This document shows, in pieces, positions 8,476-18,305 of a stretch of DNA of 64,000 nt; within the stretch, counting starts at the first letter, position 1; the number at the start of each line of letters is the position of its first letter. The notes beneath the pieces are model-generated. The model had not been told where the DNA came from and ran no database searches. It saw only the letters and a program-made list of their open reading frames with translations. The stretch comes from Bacteroidota bacterium (GTDB lineage Bacteria > Bacteroidota > Bacteroidia > NS11-12g > UBA9320). The position numbers and the translations under genes were made by a program. The stretch is from positions 218,088 through 282,087 of the forward strand of contig CANIKO010000002.1 of the NCBI GenBank assembly GCA_947468275.1, given 5' to 3'.

Positions 8476-10245
8476 TTAATTAATAACTACTGATTTTTGA
8501 GTTGAATCTTTTTGAATTTCTTTTTCTACAGGTGCTTCAGGCTGCTTAGTAAAAGCACCAGCTTGACTAGCTATCCATTTATTATAGTCTGCTTCTGTAT
8601 CTACCACAATTTTAAGTTTCATATTAAAATGGCCTGCTCCACAAATTTTGGCACATAATAGCCAATATTCAAAATCAGGTTTTTGAAGTTTTGCTTTTTT
8701 ATCTTTCGTAGTTTCGATTGCCTTAAAAACAACTTCAGTATTCAAACCTGGAACAACGTTAATCTGACTGCGAAACATTGGAATGTAGGCAGAGTGTATG
8801 ACATCTCTTCCGCGGAATTTAAATGTTACCGTTTTGTTTACTGGGATGTGTATTTCATTATTTACAATAATATCATCTAACCCAGTATTGTCATAAAAAA
8901 CATTGGCATTTTCATTTTCCAATGAAACTTTAATCCTACTAATTTGAATTTTACGGTTTGTGATAGTTTTTTCAATATCTGTCACTGCAGTTCCATCTTC
9001 AATTTCTGCTATTTTAGAAAGATGCATTTTTCTTTCCTCATCTACCAACCCACCTAACGTCGTTTTTAATTCTTCAAGTTTTTGCGGCAAGCCTTTCTTT
9101 AGTATTTCTAAATCCTTAATGTCTTGCTCTAATAAAGGAATTAATTGCTCAGCCTTATCTTTTATTGCCACTCCCAACAAATTATCATTTGAAATTAAGT
9201 TCCAATTTGTTTTCCCTAGTTTACCATCTCCTCCAGGATAACGGGCTGTCCAACCAAATTGATAACCAAATATTTCAACATTAAATTTATCTCTTTCAGG
9301 GTTGTTAGTAATTCCATTCCAAGTTTTTAACCCTCCGATAACTAAGATTGTCAAAACTATCGCTGGAATAAGAGTCCAAATCGCCTCAATTTTATTATTA
9401 TGCGAATAATAATAAGCTGTATGTCCTTTACGGGCTCTGTATTTGTATGCAAACCAAAACAATAAAAATTCAGTAATAACAAAGACAATACCTGTAAAAA
9501 ATAGGGTGATATTGAACATTTGATCAAGTTTTCTACCGTGTTCTGTTCCAGCTTCTGGTAGTGTTAATTTACCATGAGCATAAAACTCCCATCCACAGGC
9601 AATAAAACCAACAACCATAAATACAAGGCAAATGATGGCATTTACACTATTCCATTTTATAATATCTTTACCTCGTATTAATGATACCTGATCTATAATT
9701 TTCACAATCATAAAAAGTATGATTGCTACCAATACAAATAGTAATATCAAAACCCAATTAACTTTACTTACAACATTTTGATCTAAAGGTGAGGTTTCAA
9801 TTACTGTTGGTGCGGCAGCACCAGAGGCAGAACCTCCGCCAGCACTCGCATCTTCAATATACATTACAATAGAGGCTATTTCATCGTCCTTCAAATCAGT
9901 AAAATTGGTCATTACCAATTTATTGTTTTTTTCAAATAGGTCGATGGCATCCTTATCTCCACTTTTTCTAAAAGCTTCGTTGTTTTTGATCCATTTAGTT
10001 AACCATTCGTAGGACCTACGTTTGTGCACATCCTTTAAGGCAGGTCCAACTAATTTGTTGTTAAGTGCGTGGCAACTTTGACATTTCCCTTCGAAAAGGG
10101 TTTTACCTGCGGTAATTGTAGCATCGTCAATTGCTTTACCTGAAATACTTTCTTTAATGGCAGCAGCATTTACCAAATTAAAAAGCAAAAATGCAGATGT
10201 AATAAAAAGTAATTTTTTGAGTTTTCCGGATAATGGTCTATGCAT
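8476..10245 (-). CDS. ctaC: Cytochrome c oxidase subunit II with an N-terminal fused cytochrome c domain
   Basis: 589 residues. Signal helix (about 10-28); mono-heme cytochrome c domain with CQSCH (C55, C58, H59) and a likely axial Met in KLVMTNF (M112); a Gly/Ala/Ser-rich linker (134-146); hydrophobic segments at about 163-183, 202-219, 245-268 and 287-306; then the CuA cupredoxin domain with H484, C531, C535, H539 and M542. The usual CxExC Glu is Lys (K533). A charged, heptad-like insertion of roughly 95 residues (about 360-455) splits the cupredoxin domain. In classic caa3 enzymes the cytochrome c domain is at the C-terminus, so this order is reversed. First gene of the oxidase operon; receives electrons into CuA. 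Confidence 0.94.
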   Translation of the reverse strand: MHRPLSGKLKKLLFITSAFLLFNLVNAAAIKESISGKAIDDATITAGKTLFEGKCQSCHALNNKLVGPALKDVHKRRSYEWLTKWIKNNEAFRKSGDKDAIDLFEKNNKLVMTNFTDLKDDEIASIVMYIEDASAGGGSASGAAAPTVIETSPLDQNVVSKVNWVLILLFVLVAIILFMIVKIIDQVSLIRGKDIIKWNSVNAIICLVFMVVGFIACGWEFYAHGKLTLPEAGTEHGRKLDQMFNITLFFTGIVFVITEFLLFWFAYKYRARKGHTAYYYSHNNKIEAIWTLIPAIVLTILVIGGLKTWNGITNNPERDKFNVEIFGYQFGWTARYPGGDGKLGKTNWNLISNDNLLGVAIKDKAEQLIPLLEQDIKDLEILKKGLPQKLEELKTTLGGLVDEERKMHLSKIAEIEDGTAVTDIEKTITNRKIQISRIKVSLENENANVFYDNTGLDDIIVNNEIHIPVNKTVTFKFRGRDVIHSAYIPMFRSQINVVPGLNTEVVFKAIETTKDKKAKLQKPDFEYWLLCAKICGAGHFNMKLKIVVDTEADYNKWIASQAGAFTKQPEAPVEKEIQKDSTQKSVVIN

Positions 10246-10291
10246 CCTTATAGGGTTTTGTATGTATTAGTTGTAAATAATGATAAGTCCG

Positions 10292-10299
10292 CAAAAATA
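10292..10299 (-). promoter_or_regulatory. Possible -7 element of the oxidase operon promoter
   Basis: TATTTTTG on the minus strand, 47 bp before the Cox2 ATG, matches TAnnTTTG. No TTG is found at the expected upstream distance, so this is only a partial match. Confidence 0.3.
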
Positions 10300-10390
10300 T
10301 TTCTATTTTGCTATTATTATTGGTTAGTTAATAAATATTTTTTAAGATATTTTATTTATAATGATTATAAATAATAATCTGCGATTAAAT

Positions 10391-11509
10391 TCACTGATTT
10401 CTATAGACATCCGAATACCTTTCTATTAATATTTGAGGATTAAATCGTTCTAATTCTTTAGAAATTGATTTTTTTAAATGTTGGTAAGTATTTTCATCGG
10501 TTAATTTAAGGAGCATTGAAGCTATATCCTCTGAATTTTCAGGATCAAATAATAATCCCGACTGCCCGGCAACCTCCTCTAATGAACTTCCTTTAGAGGT
10601 AAGGACTGGCTTACCACAGCGATAACTTTCAATTATAGGGATCCCAAACCCTTCATACAAGGAAGGATAAACTGTAGCATAGCTAGCATGATATAAATGA
10701 AATAATTCTTCATCATTTACTGAATTGAGATGTTTCACTCTATCGAGAAGATTGTTTTTAATTAGTATATTCTTTATCGCTTCTGAATCTTTTCCTGCCC
10801 TTCCAACCAACACTAAGTCATATTCCACTTGATTTGAAATTGATGCAAAAGCTTCCACCAATCGCAATTGATTTTTTCTTCCACCAATGGCTCCTACATT
10901 CAAAAAGAAAGGTTTTATTAAATCATATTTTCGTTTTACCGCTTCAATCATTTTAGAATCAGCCGGGCTATGGAATCGCTCTGATGAATCCAAATAAATG
11001 ACTTCAATTTTATCGGCATCAATTTTATAGTATTTAATAATACACTCTTTCGTATGGTTGCTTATAGCCACAATTTTATCAGCACGTTCGCAGGCACTTC
11101 TAAATTTTCGGTCATAAATAGCCCGGTCAATCGGATTGTAATATTCGGGATGTACCTTAAAAATTAAATCGTGAATTGTTACTATGGTTCGTATTGCACT
11201 TGTTTCAATGCCAATTGGCAGTTCATTACTCAAGCCATGATAAACCTGTATTTTATCTTTTAATAAATCTTTCTTAATTCCTTTACTGCGCCAAAAACCT
11301 TTAAATAAATTGGGAGGCAAATGGGTATGAATATTTTCTCCCACAAAATCCTTTTGAACATTGGAAATATTGGTCGTGTATAAATGGTATTGGTTTTCTG
11401 GAAATTGATTAATCAATCCATGAACCAACCAACGGCTGTAATTTCCCAATCCGGATTGGTTAAGAAAAAGTCGCTTGGCATCAAAGCCTATTTTTATATT
11501 TGAAGTCAA
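10391..11509 (-). CDS. Family GT4 glycosyltransferase
   Basis: 372 residues, GT-B fold. The C-terminal half shows the nucleotide-sugar signature YPSLYEGFGIPIIESYRCGKP with the E-x7-E pair, followed by VAGQSGLLFDP. The N-terminal half contains the acceptor-side SGLGNYSRWLV segment typical of mannosyl- or glucosyltransferases of this family. Cytosolic, retaining; donor and acceptor unknown. The likely start is TTG at 11509. It stands alone between the oxidase operon and dapD, on the same strand. Confidence 0.9.
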   Translation of the reverse strand: MTSNIKIGFDAKRLFLNQSGLGNYSRWLVHGLINQFPENQYHLYTTNISNVQKDFVGENIHTHLPPNLFKGFWRSKGIKKDLLKDKIQVYHGLSNELPIGIETSAIRTIVTIHDLIFKVHPEYYNPIDRAIYDRKFRSACERADKIVAISNHTKECIIKYYKIDADKIEVIYLDSSERFHSPADSKMIEAVKRKYDLIKPFFLNVGAIGGRKNQLRLVEAFASISNQVEYDLVLVGRAGKDSEAIKNILIKNNLLDRVKHLNSVNDEELFHLYHASYATVYPSLYEGFGIPIIESYRCGKPVLTSKGSSLEEVAGQSGLLFDPENSEDIASMLLKLTDENTYQHLKKSISKELERFNPQILIERYSDVYRNQ

Positions 11510-11569
11510 TGAATAGATAGTTGTTTAGTAATTGGTCTAGAAAATCCCTGATTCTTAATTCGTAATTAA

Positions 11570-12385
11570 TTACACCGCCACGTTATGTTCACGCAACGCA
11601 TCATTCAATGAAGTTTTTAAATCGGTACTAGCTTTGCGTTGACCTATAATTAAAGCGCATGGAACACCGTATTCACCAGCGGCAAATTGTTTCATTTGAG
11701 TTCCGGGAATTACCACACTTCTTTCAGGCACATAACCGCGGTATTCTTTTGGTTCGGCACCGGTTACATCAATAATTTTAGTACTTAAGGTCAAAGTAAC
11801 TCCGGCTCCCAAAACCGCTTCTTTCCCAACCCTCACTCCTTCTACCACAATACACCGTGAACCAATAAAACAACCGTCTTCAATAATTACTGGAGCTGCC
11901 TGAACTGGCTCTAAAACTCCGCCAATTCCTACGCCACCACTTAAGTGAACATGTTTGCCTATTTGAGCACAACTGCCTACGGTAGCCCAAGTATCCACCA
12001 TAGTTCCGCTATCTACATAAGCACCAATATTTACATAACTTGGCATTAAAATAACGCCCGAAGCTATATAGGCTCCATGCCTTGCCACGGCATGAGGAAC
12101 CACACGAATTCCCAACTCAGCATAATGATTTTTTAAAGGCATTTTATCATGAAACTCCATTGGGCCGGCATGAGAGGTTTCCATTTTTTGAATAGGGAAA
12201 TATAAAATCACAGCTTTTTTTACCCAATCGTTCACTTTCCAGCCATCAGTGGTTGGCTCGGCTACACGAAGTTTTCCTTTATCTAAAAGTTCTATTACTA
12301 CACGAATATCTGCCTGAACGGATGATTCCTTTAATAACTCCCTGTTATCCCAAGCTTGCTCGATAGATTTTTGTAAATGTTCCAT
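11570..12385 (-). CDS. dapD: 2,3,4,5-tetrahydropyridine-2,6-dicarboxylate N-succinyltransferase
   Basis: 271 residues from the ATG at 12385 (a TTG at 12400 is less likely because MEHLQKSIE aligns with the known N-terminus). Left-handed beta-helix hexapeptide repeats; the highly conserved core LMPSYVNIGAYVDSGTMVD, then TWATVGSCAQIGKHVHLSGG and EPVQAAPVIIEDGCFIGSR, is nearly identical to DapD of E. coli. It transfers succinyl from succinyl-CoA in the lysine/meso-diaminopimelate pathway, which supplies peptidoglycan. Confidence 0.96.
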   Translation of the reverse strand: MEHLQKSIEQAWDNRELLKESSVQADIRVVIELLDKGKLRVAEPTTDGWKVNDWVKKAVILYFPIQKMETSHAGPMEFHDKMPLKNHYAELGIRVVPHAVARHGAYIASGVILMPSYVNIGAYVDSGTMVDTWATVGSCAQIGKHVHLSGGVGIGGVLEPVQAAPVIIEDGCFIGSRCIVVEGVRVGKEAVLGAGVTLTLSTKIIDVTGAEPKEYRGYVPERSVVIPGTQMKQFAAGEYGVPCALIIGQRKASTDLKTSLNDALREHNVAV

Positions 12386-12542
12386 AAATTTATGGTGCAA
12401 ACTTCCTACAATTTAAAACGATAAACAACAAGGAATAATGAATTATTAATGGTTAATTTTGAATCTTATCTTAACAAAGAATCTGTTACCTTCCGAGACA
12501 ATTGGTCATTGTAATTGTATTAAATATAGAAACTTTAAACCA

Positions 12543-13166
12543 ATGAAAAATCTTAAAAATCTGATTATTATAATACTTATTAGCTCATTAATGACCCAAT
12601 GTACTTCGATTATAAAAGTGGTTTATGGGTTCAAAAATCCCAAAATAATAGGTTTAACTAGAGTAAATAAAAGCATTGCTAAACATCACCTTAAATATTT
12701 TGAACATTATGCAATAACAAGTCAAGGCTTTTATGATTACTTTAAAAGAAATACATCTGTCAATAATTTGATGATATTCAATAAGGAAGGACAAATGATT
12801 TCACCAAAAAAATTATCAATATGTTCAGGTTCTAAAATTGATTTCATTGACCAATTTACTGATACTTCACAAACAATTACAATTGACACTATCAATATCT
12901 CCACCCTTCTTTTGGAGTTAAGAACTCTTCAAGGGGAAAGATTTCATTTTGATAATGCCGGAGCAGAATATACAATTCTACTTACTTGGGCAACATTTGC
13001 AGGAAAGTTAAATGATGAGTTGACTCGAAGTTGGGCAGAAAAACTTAAGGCAAAAAATGGGTTAAATCTCAAAGTAGTATATATATATGTTCAGACCCTA
13101 GAGACTTTTGGCCGGATAGTGAACTCGATATTAGAATTAAAAAGGTACATAAAAATTAAAGATTAA
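12543..13166 (+). CDS. Lipoprotein of unknown function
   Basis: 207 residues from the ATG at 12543. Signal helix followed by a lipobox-like LMTQC, so probably a lipid-anchored envelope protein. The remainder is mixed alpha/beta; the segment ILLTWATFAGKLNDELTR with a following basic helix and strand vaguely recalls a thioredoxin-like fold without the active cysteines, but I do not recognise a family. A TTG at 12459 would give a long extension before the signal peptide and is rejected. Flanked by dapD and kdsA, both on the opposite strand. Confidence 0.7.
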   Translation: MKNLKNLIIIILISSLMTQCTSIIKVVYGFKNPKIIGLTRVNKSIAKHHLKYFEHYAITSQGFYDYFKRNTSVNNLMIFNKEGQMISPKKLSICSGSKIDFIDQFTDTSQTITIDTINISTLLLELRTLQGERFHFDNAGAEYTILLTWATFAGKLNDELTRSWAEKLKAKNGLNLKVVYIYVQTLETFGRIVNSILELKRYIKIKD

Positions 13167-13288
13167 AAAAGGATTTAGTTGGAGGAATAATTCGATTAAT
13201 TAATCTTATTTCATCTCACCTTTACCATTTAGCGACCTGAGACGTACTTTTTATACCCAAAACATTTTCAAATCTTAAAATCACCCCA

Positions 13289-14110
13289 TCACAACACCTG
13301 CTTAATCCTGAGAAGCTTCACCAACAAAGGCTCCAACAAATCTAATTTTAACATATTAGCTCCGTCGCTTTTAGCTTCCGCAGGATTTGGGTGAGTTTCT
13401 ACAAACAGGCCGTCAGCACCCACAGCAATAGCTGCTTTAGCTATAGTTTCGATTAATTCCGGCTTGCCACCGGTTACGCCGCTGCCTTGGTTGGGTTGCT
13501 GCAAACTATGGGTAATATCCATAACCACAGGTGCTCCCATGGCTTGCATTTCTGGGATATTTCTGTAATCTACTATCAAATCGCCGTAGCCAAACATATT
13601 GCCACGATCTGTTAAAATCACTTGATTATTTCCGCTATCCAATACTTTTTGCATCGCAAATTTCATAGCTGATGCGGCTGCAAATTGGCCTTTTTTAATA
13701 TTTACTATTTTTCCGGTATTGGCTGCAGCAACTAATAAATCCGTTTGTCGGAAAAGGAATGCAGGAATTTGTAACACATCTACATACTTAGCCGCCATAG
13801 CCGCTTCATTGCTTTCATGAATATCGGTAACTGTTGGAATATTATAGGTTGCTCCCACTTTGGCCAATATTTCCAAGGCTTTTTCATCCCCAATTCCAGT
13901 AAAAGAAGTCAAACTAGTTCGGTTGGCTTTGCGATAGGAACCTTTAAAAACATACGGAATACCTAGTTTGGTGGTAATTTCCAAAATCCTACCGGCAATA
14001 TCCATAGCCATTTGCTCACTTTCAATGGCACACGGCCCCGCCAAAATAAAAAATGTGTTTTTATTTTCTCGTGGGTTTAAAATTTTATGAAGTGTTTCTT
14101 GTTTTGTCAT
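13289..14110 (-). CDS. kdsA: 3-deoxy-8-phosphooctulonate synthase
   Basis: 273 residues. KdsA signatures: FILAGPCAIESE near the N-terminus, FKGSYRKANRTS, LQIPAFLFRQTDLL, and near the end DITHSLQQPNQ and VGADGLFVETHPNPAEAKSDG. Condenses PEP with arabinose 5-phosphate to KDO 8-phosphate for lipopolysaccharide. I choose the ATG at 14110 (MTKQETL) over 14140 because the shorter form matches family length and a TATTTTTG element (14129-14122) lies just before it. It follows the carbonic-anhydrase-like gene by 44 bp. Confidence 0.95.
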   Translation of the reverse strand: MTKQETLHKILNPRENKNTFFILAGPCAIESEQMAMDIAGRILEITTKLGIPYVFKGSYRKANRTSLTSFTGIGDEKALEILAKVGATYNIPTVTDIHESNEAAMAAKYVDVLQIPAFLFRQTDLLVAAANTGKIVNIKKGQFAAASAMKFAMQKVLDSGNNQVILTDRGNMFGYGDLIVDYRNIPEMQAMGAPVVMDITHSLQQPNQGSGVTGGKPELIETIAKAAIAVGADGLFVETHPNPAEAKSDGANMLKLDLLEPLLVKLLRIKQVL

Positions 14111-14154
14111 GATATTTAATGCAAAAATACATCTATTCATCTATTGCAGTTGCT

Positions 14155-14652
14155 TTAAAGCAACTGAAATAAGTACTCATTCTTCAATTTAACATAGCGC
14201 TCTGCATTTTGCTTTATAGCTTCTATTTGTTCATCATTCAGTTGTTTTATCACCTTAGCCGGAGCTCCCATAACCAATGAATATGGAGGAATTTTGGTTC
14301 CCGCAGTTATTAAAGAATTGGCTCCGATAATACAAAAGTCTCCAATTTCAACCCCGTTCATAATCGTGCTGTGCATTCCTACCATTACATGGTTTCCTAA
14401 AGTAGCCCCATGCACTATTGCCAAATGGCCAACAATACAATTGTGCCCAATTGTAACTGAAAAACCTTCATCCACATGCAACACGGCATTATCCTGAATA
14501 TTGGTTCTATTGCCAATAGTAATATTATCATTATCAGCCCGAATCACCGCTCCAAACCAAATGGAAACATCGTCACCTAGAGTAGCTTTTCCTAGCACTA
14601 TGGCATTTGGAGCTATAAAAACCCGCTGGCCTTTTTTAATTTGTTGCATCAT
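14155..14652 (-). CDS. Gamma-class carbonic anhydrase-like hexapeptide protein
   Basis: 165 residues of left-handed beta-helix repeats. Three histidines typical of the gamma-class metal site are visible in VLHVDEG and VGHLAIVHGA, followed by MNGVEIGDFCIIGANSLITAG and a C-terminal MGAPAKVIKQL helix. Such proteins (YrdA/PaaY/CaiE-like) may be carbonic anhydrases or thioesterase partners; the exact activity is not shown by sequence. The start touches the upstream sulfatase stop, so the two are probably co-transcribed. Confidence 0.88.
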   Translation of the reverse strand: MMQQIKKGQRVFIAPNAIVLGKATLGDDVSIWFGAVIRADNDNITIGNRTNIQDNAVLHVDEGFSVTIGHNCIVGHLAIVHGATLGNHVMVGMHSTIMNGVEIGDFCIIGANSLITAGTKIPPYSLVMGAPAKVIKQLNDEQIEAIKQNAERYVKLKNEYLFQLL

Positions 14653-16425
14653 TTAATAAAACCTGTTATTCACCAACCTGTAATTATAATCCTGAATTTT
14701 TGCCTTCAAAATAAATTGCATTGAATCGGAGACAATTAAGGTTTTTGCATCTCCTTTAAATTTATTTCCATCAAATGTATAGCTCAATTTATTTGTTATC
14801 GCTTGATAACTCCCTTCCTCATTTTGAAACGCCATTTTATCTTTTTGAAAATACGTTCCTAATGTAAAAATTTTACCAGAATATCCAACTTTTGATAAAA
14901 CCATTGGAATGATGTCAATATGTTGAATGATACTATTCACTTTACTGGGGATTTTCTTTGAAGGCTCAAAAACGAGAAGTGGAATTTCGTATTTCCCATC
15001 ATGACTTTGATATCGCTTTGTGAAATTTTCACTACTATGATCAGCTGTAATAATAAATATAGTTTCATTATACCAAGGCGAATTTTTAATGGTTTCAAAA
15101 AACTTTTTTAAACATTGATCCGAATACCTGATGGTTTGATGAATGGGTTGTTTTATCGCTTTAAAACTGTCTTTATAATCTTTTGGTAAGGTGTAAGGAT
15201 GATGACTACTCAAGGTGAAAACTGAAGCTACAAATGGTTGTTTGGTTTGACTTAATTGTTTAGCCACATACAGTAAATAAGGCCCGTCATAAATCCCCCA
15301 TTGACCATCAAAATCAGCTGTGGCTCCTTGGTATTGGTCTTTACCAAAATAACTCCATCCTCTGGATTTCAAGAAGGCTTCAAAACCCAAAGTCCCGTTT
15401 TTTCCTCCGTGATAAAATCCACATTCATATCCTTTATCTTTTAAGTAAAAAGGAAAACCAGGAGTAGTGTTTTTTATATAATTGCTATACATAAAGTCGG
15501 TTTTTGTAAGTTTTGGAACCCCTTCCAAAATAGCCGGAATAGCATCGACACTGCGAGACCCATTACTGTAAGCTCTCGAATAAAATATACTTTCGGTGGA
15601 CAATTGTTGCAAAAAAGGCGTGTAAGAAATGGCCTCTTCCGTTTCGGGAAATGAATATTCTTTACCAAAACTTTCCAATATAAGAATCACTATATTTTTC
15701 TTTTTTATGATGATGTTATTTTGTAAATTATAATAATCACCAGCCATTATTTCATTTATTTTTTTATCATCATAATATTTAGGAACTTCTATTTTTTCAG
15801 ATTGAAACGATTCAATAAAATTAAACCCAGTACTAATAGCCAATTGAGCATGGGTAGATGGCACAAACAATGCAGTATCAATGCTGCGCAAAGGTTTTAA
15901 GCGAAGGCCACCTCTAATTGTTAAAATCAATAATGCTAAAACAAAAATATTAAGTGGTATTTGAAAATACCAATCTAATTTTGACTTAGAATTGGCGGCA
16001 GGATATAATTTCCAACTACAATAAACCATTATCAAAATAACAGGAACAAACCACCAATAATCCAATACGTATTTCAAAATACTTACCTCCTCATTTCCCG
16101 CCATCTGAAATAATTCTATACTCAGCCTTGATTTTGAAAAAGGATAATAACCCGCATCGATACAAGTTAGCGTAAAGAGAATAAAAATAATTGTACTAAA
16201 AAACAGTTTAACACTAATTTGAACCTTTGAATTATAGAACCATTTACCAGGAATGAGATGAATGAGAATAAATGGAGAAAGGCAATAAAACAGGCTGATT
16301 ATATCAAAAAGTGCTCCCCAGAGCAGCAGTTCAAAGGCCTTTAAAAAACCGGGCCAAACAAATTGATTGGCATTAAATACCCAAAAAACTATTCGGGCGA
16401 CTGCAAGCAGCATTAACGCTAGCAA
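14653..16425 (-). CDS. LTA synthase-like membrane sulfatase (first of two)
   Basis: About 590 residues: five N-terminal membrane helices, then a periplasmic alkaline phosphatase/sulfatase domain. Seen: the metal and nucleophile region NIVILILESFGKEY (the Thr/Ser nucleophile lies further on in SNGSRSVDAIPA), and ITADHSSENF with the second metal site. The family transfers phospho-alcohol groups to envelope polymers or lipids; the substrate is unknown in Bacteroidota. Start uncertain: TTG at 16425 or ATG at 16413. The open frame continues upstream without an ATG (LLLRR before the start), so a longer form from a rare start is possible. Confidence 0.88.
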   Translation of the reverse strand: MLALMLLAVARIVFWVFNANQFVWPGFLKAFELLLWGALFDIISLFYCLSPFILIHLIPGKWFYNSKVQISVKLFFSTIIFILFTLTCIDAGYYPFSKSRLSIELFQMAGNEEVSILKYVLDYWWFVPVILIMVYCSWKLYPAANSKSKLDWYFQIPLNIFVLALLILTIRGGLRLKPLRSIDTALFVPSTHAQLAISTGFNFIESFQSEKIEVPKYYDDKKINEIMAGDYYNLQNNIIIKKKNIVILILESFGKEYSFPETEEAISYTPFLQQLSTESIFYSRAYSNGSRSVDAIPAILEGVPKLTKTDFMYSNYIKNTTPGFPFYLKDKGYECGFYHGGKNGTLGFEAFLKSRGWSYFGKDQYQGATADFDGQWGIYDGPYLLYVAKQLSQTKQPFVASVFTLSSHHPYTLPKDYKDSFKAIKQPIHQTIRYSDQCLKKFFETIKNSPWYNETIFIITADHSSENFTKRYQSHDGKYEIPLLVFEPSKKIPSKVNSIIQHIDIIPMVLSKVGYSGKIFTLGTYFQKDKMAFQNEEGSYQAITNKLSYTFDGNKFKGDAKTLIVSDSMQFILKAKIQDYNYRLVNNRFY

Positions 16426-16571
16426 TAATCTTCTTAACAGAAGTATTACTGGAATATTTACAAAAGAAGAATTCGATTTCAGGATTACAAAAATAAGGGG
16501 CTAATACAAAATGTGGATATTAAACTGCAAATAATAATTAACGTTAAATGGCTAATTATTAATTTTGAAGC

Positions 16572-17597
16572 ATGAGCCAAAATGAACAATTAGAAAAATT
16601 AAAAGTATTAAAACTCACGATTGATAAATTAGAGAAAAGCTATGGCAAAGGCATTGTAATGAAAATGGACGATGCTAGTATTGGAGCTATGGAGGTTATA
16701 TCTACCGGTTCTTTGGGTTTGGATATGGCATTGGGTGTTGGCGGTTTCCCTAAAGGCAGGGTGATTGAAATATACGGCCCTGAGAGCAGTGGTAAAACCA
16801 CGCTTGCTATGCATTGTATTGCTGAAGCCCAGAAAAAAGGGGGTATCGCAGCATTTATTGATGCAGAACATGCATTTGATAAATCATATGCCGAAAAAAT
16901 TGGCATAAACACGGCTGAAATGCTTATCTCACAACCGGATGACGGAGAACAGGCTTTAGAAATTGCTGATAATTTAATTCGTTCAGGAGCAATCGATGTG
17001 ATTGTAATTGACTCGGTAGCAGCATTAGTTCCAAAAGCTGAAATAGAAGGTGATATGGGTGATAGCAAAATGGGATTACAGGCTCGATTGATGAGTCAAG
17101 CATTGCGCAAGCTTACCGGAACAATCAACAAAACTGGTTGTATTTGTATTTTTATAAACCAATTGCGTGAAAAAATCGGGGTAATGTTTGGCAATCCTGA
17201 AACAACAACTGGTGGTAATGCTTTAAAATTTTATGCTTCCGTTCGTTTGGATATTCGCCGTATGAACCAAATTAAGGATGGATTGGATGCCACGGGAAAT
17301 CGTGTAAAAGTAAAAGTAGCTAAAAATAAAGTTGCTCCACCTTTCCGCATGGCAGAGTTTGATATTATGTTTGGGGAAGGAATTTCTAAAGTTGGTGAAA
17401 TAGTTGATATCGGGGTCGACTTAGAAATTGTTCAAAAAAGCGGTTCATGGTATAGTTATAATGGCACTAAACTCGGTCAAGGCCGCGATGCTGTAAAACA
17501 ACTTTTACTTGACAACCCTGAAATGGCGGATGAAATTGAAGCCAAAATAAGAGAAAAGGTAAAACCCACTATAGCAGCTCCTGCTGCAACGGCATAA
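16572..17597 (+). CDS. recA: Recombinase RecA
   Basis: 341 residues. Walker [12 protein letters not shown], Walker [13 protein letters not shown], loop L1/L2 segments ([24 protein letters not shown] is split over the region around residue 155; [16 protein letters not shown] near 205), and a short Ala-rich C-terminus in place of the usual acidic tail. Catalyses strand exchange and triggers the SOS response. No LexA-like box was identified. A TAATTTTG element at 16560-16567 ends 5 bp before the ATG; with no matching TTG it is only suggestive of a nearly leaderless transcript. Confidence 0.98.
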   Translation: MSQNEQLEKLKVLKLTIDKLEKSYGKGIVMKMDDASIGAMEVISTGSLGLDMALGVGGFPKGRVIEIYGPESSGKTTLAMHCIAEAQKKGGIAAFIDAEHAFDKSYAEKIGINTAEMLISQPDDGEQALEIADNLIRSGAIDVIVIDSVAALVPKAEIEGDMGDSKMGLQARLMSQALRKLTGTINKTGCICIFINQLREKIGVMFGNPETTTGGNALKFYASVRLDIRRMNQIKDGLDATGNRVKVKVAKNKVAPPFRMAEFDIMFGEGISKVGEIVDIGVDLEIVQKSGSWYSYNGTKLGQGRDAVKQLLLDNPEMADEIEAKIREKVKPTIAAPAATA

Positions 17598-17693
17598 CCA
17601 AAAATAAAATCATACTAAGGCAACAAGAACACAACAAATCTTTATGAAACGATGTGATCTCGTTGCCTTCTTGTTAAAAAGAACTTAATTGCT

Positions 17694-18302
17694 TTGCTTC
17701 CAACCAAAACGCCACAACTGCTGAAATGGATTTACCCATCTTTGATTTGGGACAAACAGGTTGCGGATAATTCAGTTTACCTCACTTTTGATGATGGGCC
17801 ACATCCAAAAATTACAAAATATGTAATGGATGAGTTAGATAAATTTGATTTTAAAGCTACCTTCTTTTGTATTGGCGATAACGTTCAAAAATACCCTAAA
17901 ACCTATAATGAAATCTTGGAACGGGGCCACAAAACAGGGAATCATACTTTTAATCATTTGAGAGGGTTTCAAACCAACAATAAAACCTATTTTAACAATA
18001 TAGAGAAATGCTCCAAACTCCTTGATAGTAAGCTTTTCAGGCCGCCACACGGCCATTTAAAATCATCACAGGTAAGTTATTTAAAAAAACAATACGATAT
18101 TATAATGTGGAGCTTATTGGTTGAAGATTGGAACCCAAAATTAGACGTAGCCATAAAGTTAGGGCAGTTAAAAAAACTGACTCACAAAGGAGACATTATA
18201 GTATTTCATGATAGTATTAAAGCTCAAAAAAACTTGGAATATCTTTTACCAAACTACCTTCAATTTTTGAGTGAAAACAATTTTACAAGTTCGTTATTTT
18301 AA
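17694..18302 (+). CDS. Polysaccharide deacetylase (NodB domain)
   Basis: 202 residues. NodB motifs: VYLTFDDGPHP (catalytic Asp and metal Asp), GNHTFNHL with the metal His pair, FRPPHGH, and the C-terminal IIVFHDS His. All five CE4 motifs appear present. It would remove N-acetyl groups from a chitin-like, peptidoglycan or surface glycan; no signal peptide is visible, so the site is uncertain. The start is TTG at 17694 (MLPTKTP matches related N-termini). The glycosyltransferase gene follows 3 bp later, so the two likely act on one glycan. Confidence 0.9.
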   Translation: MLPTKTPQLLKWIYPSLIWDKQVADNSVYLTFDDGPHPKITKYVMDELDKFDFKATFFCIGDNVQKYPKTYNEILERGHKTGNHTFNHLRGFQTNNKTYFNNIEKCSKLLDSKLFRPPHGHLKSSQVSYLKKQYDIIMWSLLVEDWNPKLDVAIKLGQLKKLTHKGDIIVFHDSIKAQKNLEYLLPNYLQFLSENNFTSSLF

Positions 18303-18305
18303 AAC

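Noticed and set aside
17617..17669. AAGGCAAC...GTTGCCTT inverted repeat after recA as a terminator
   Set aside because: Loop of about 37 nt and no clean T-run; too weak to call.
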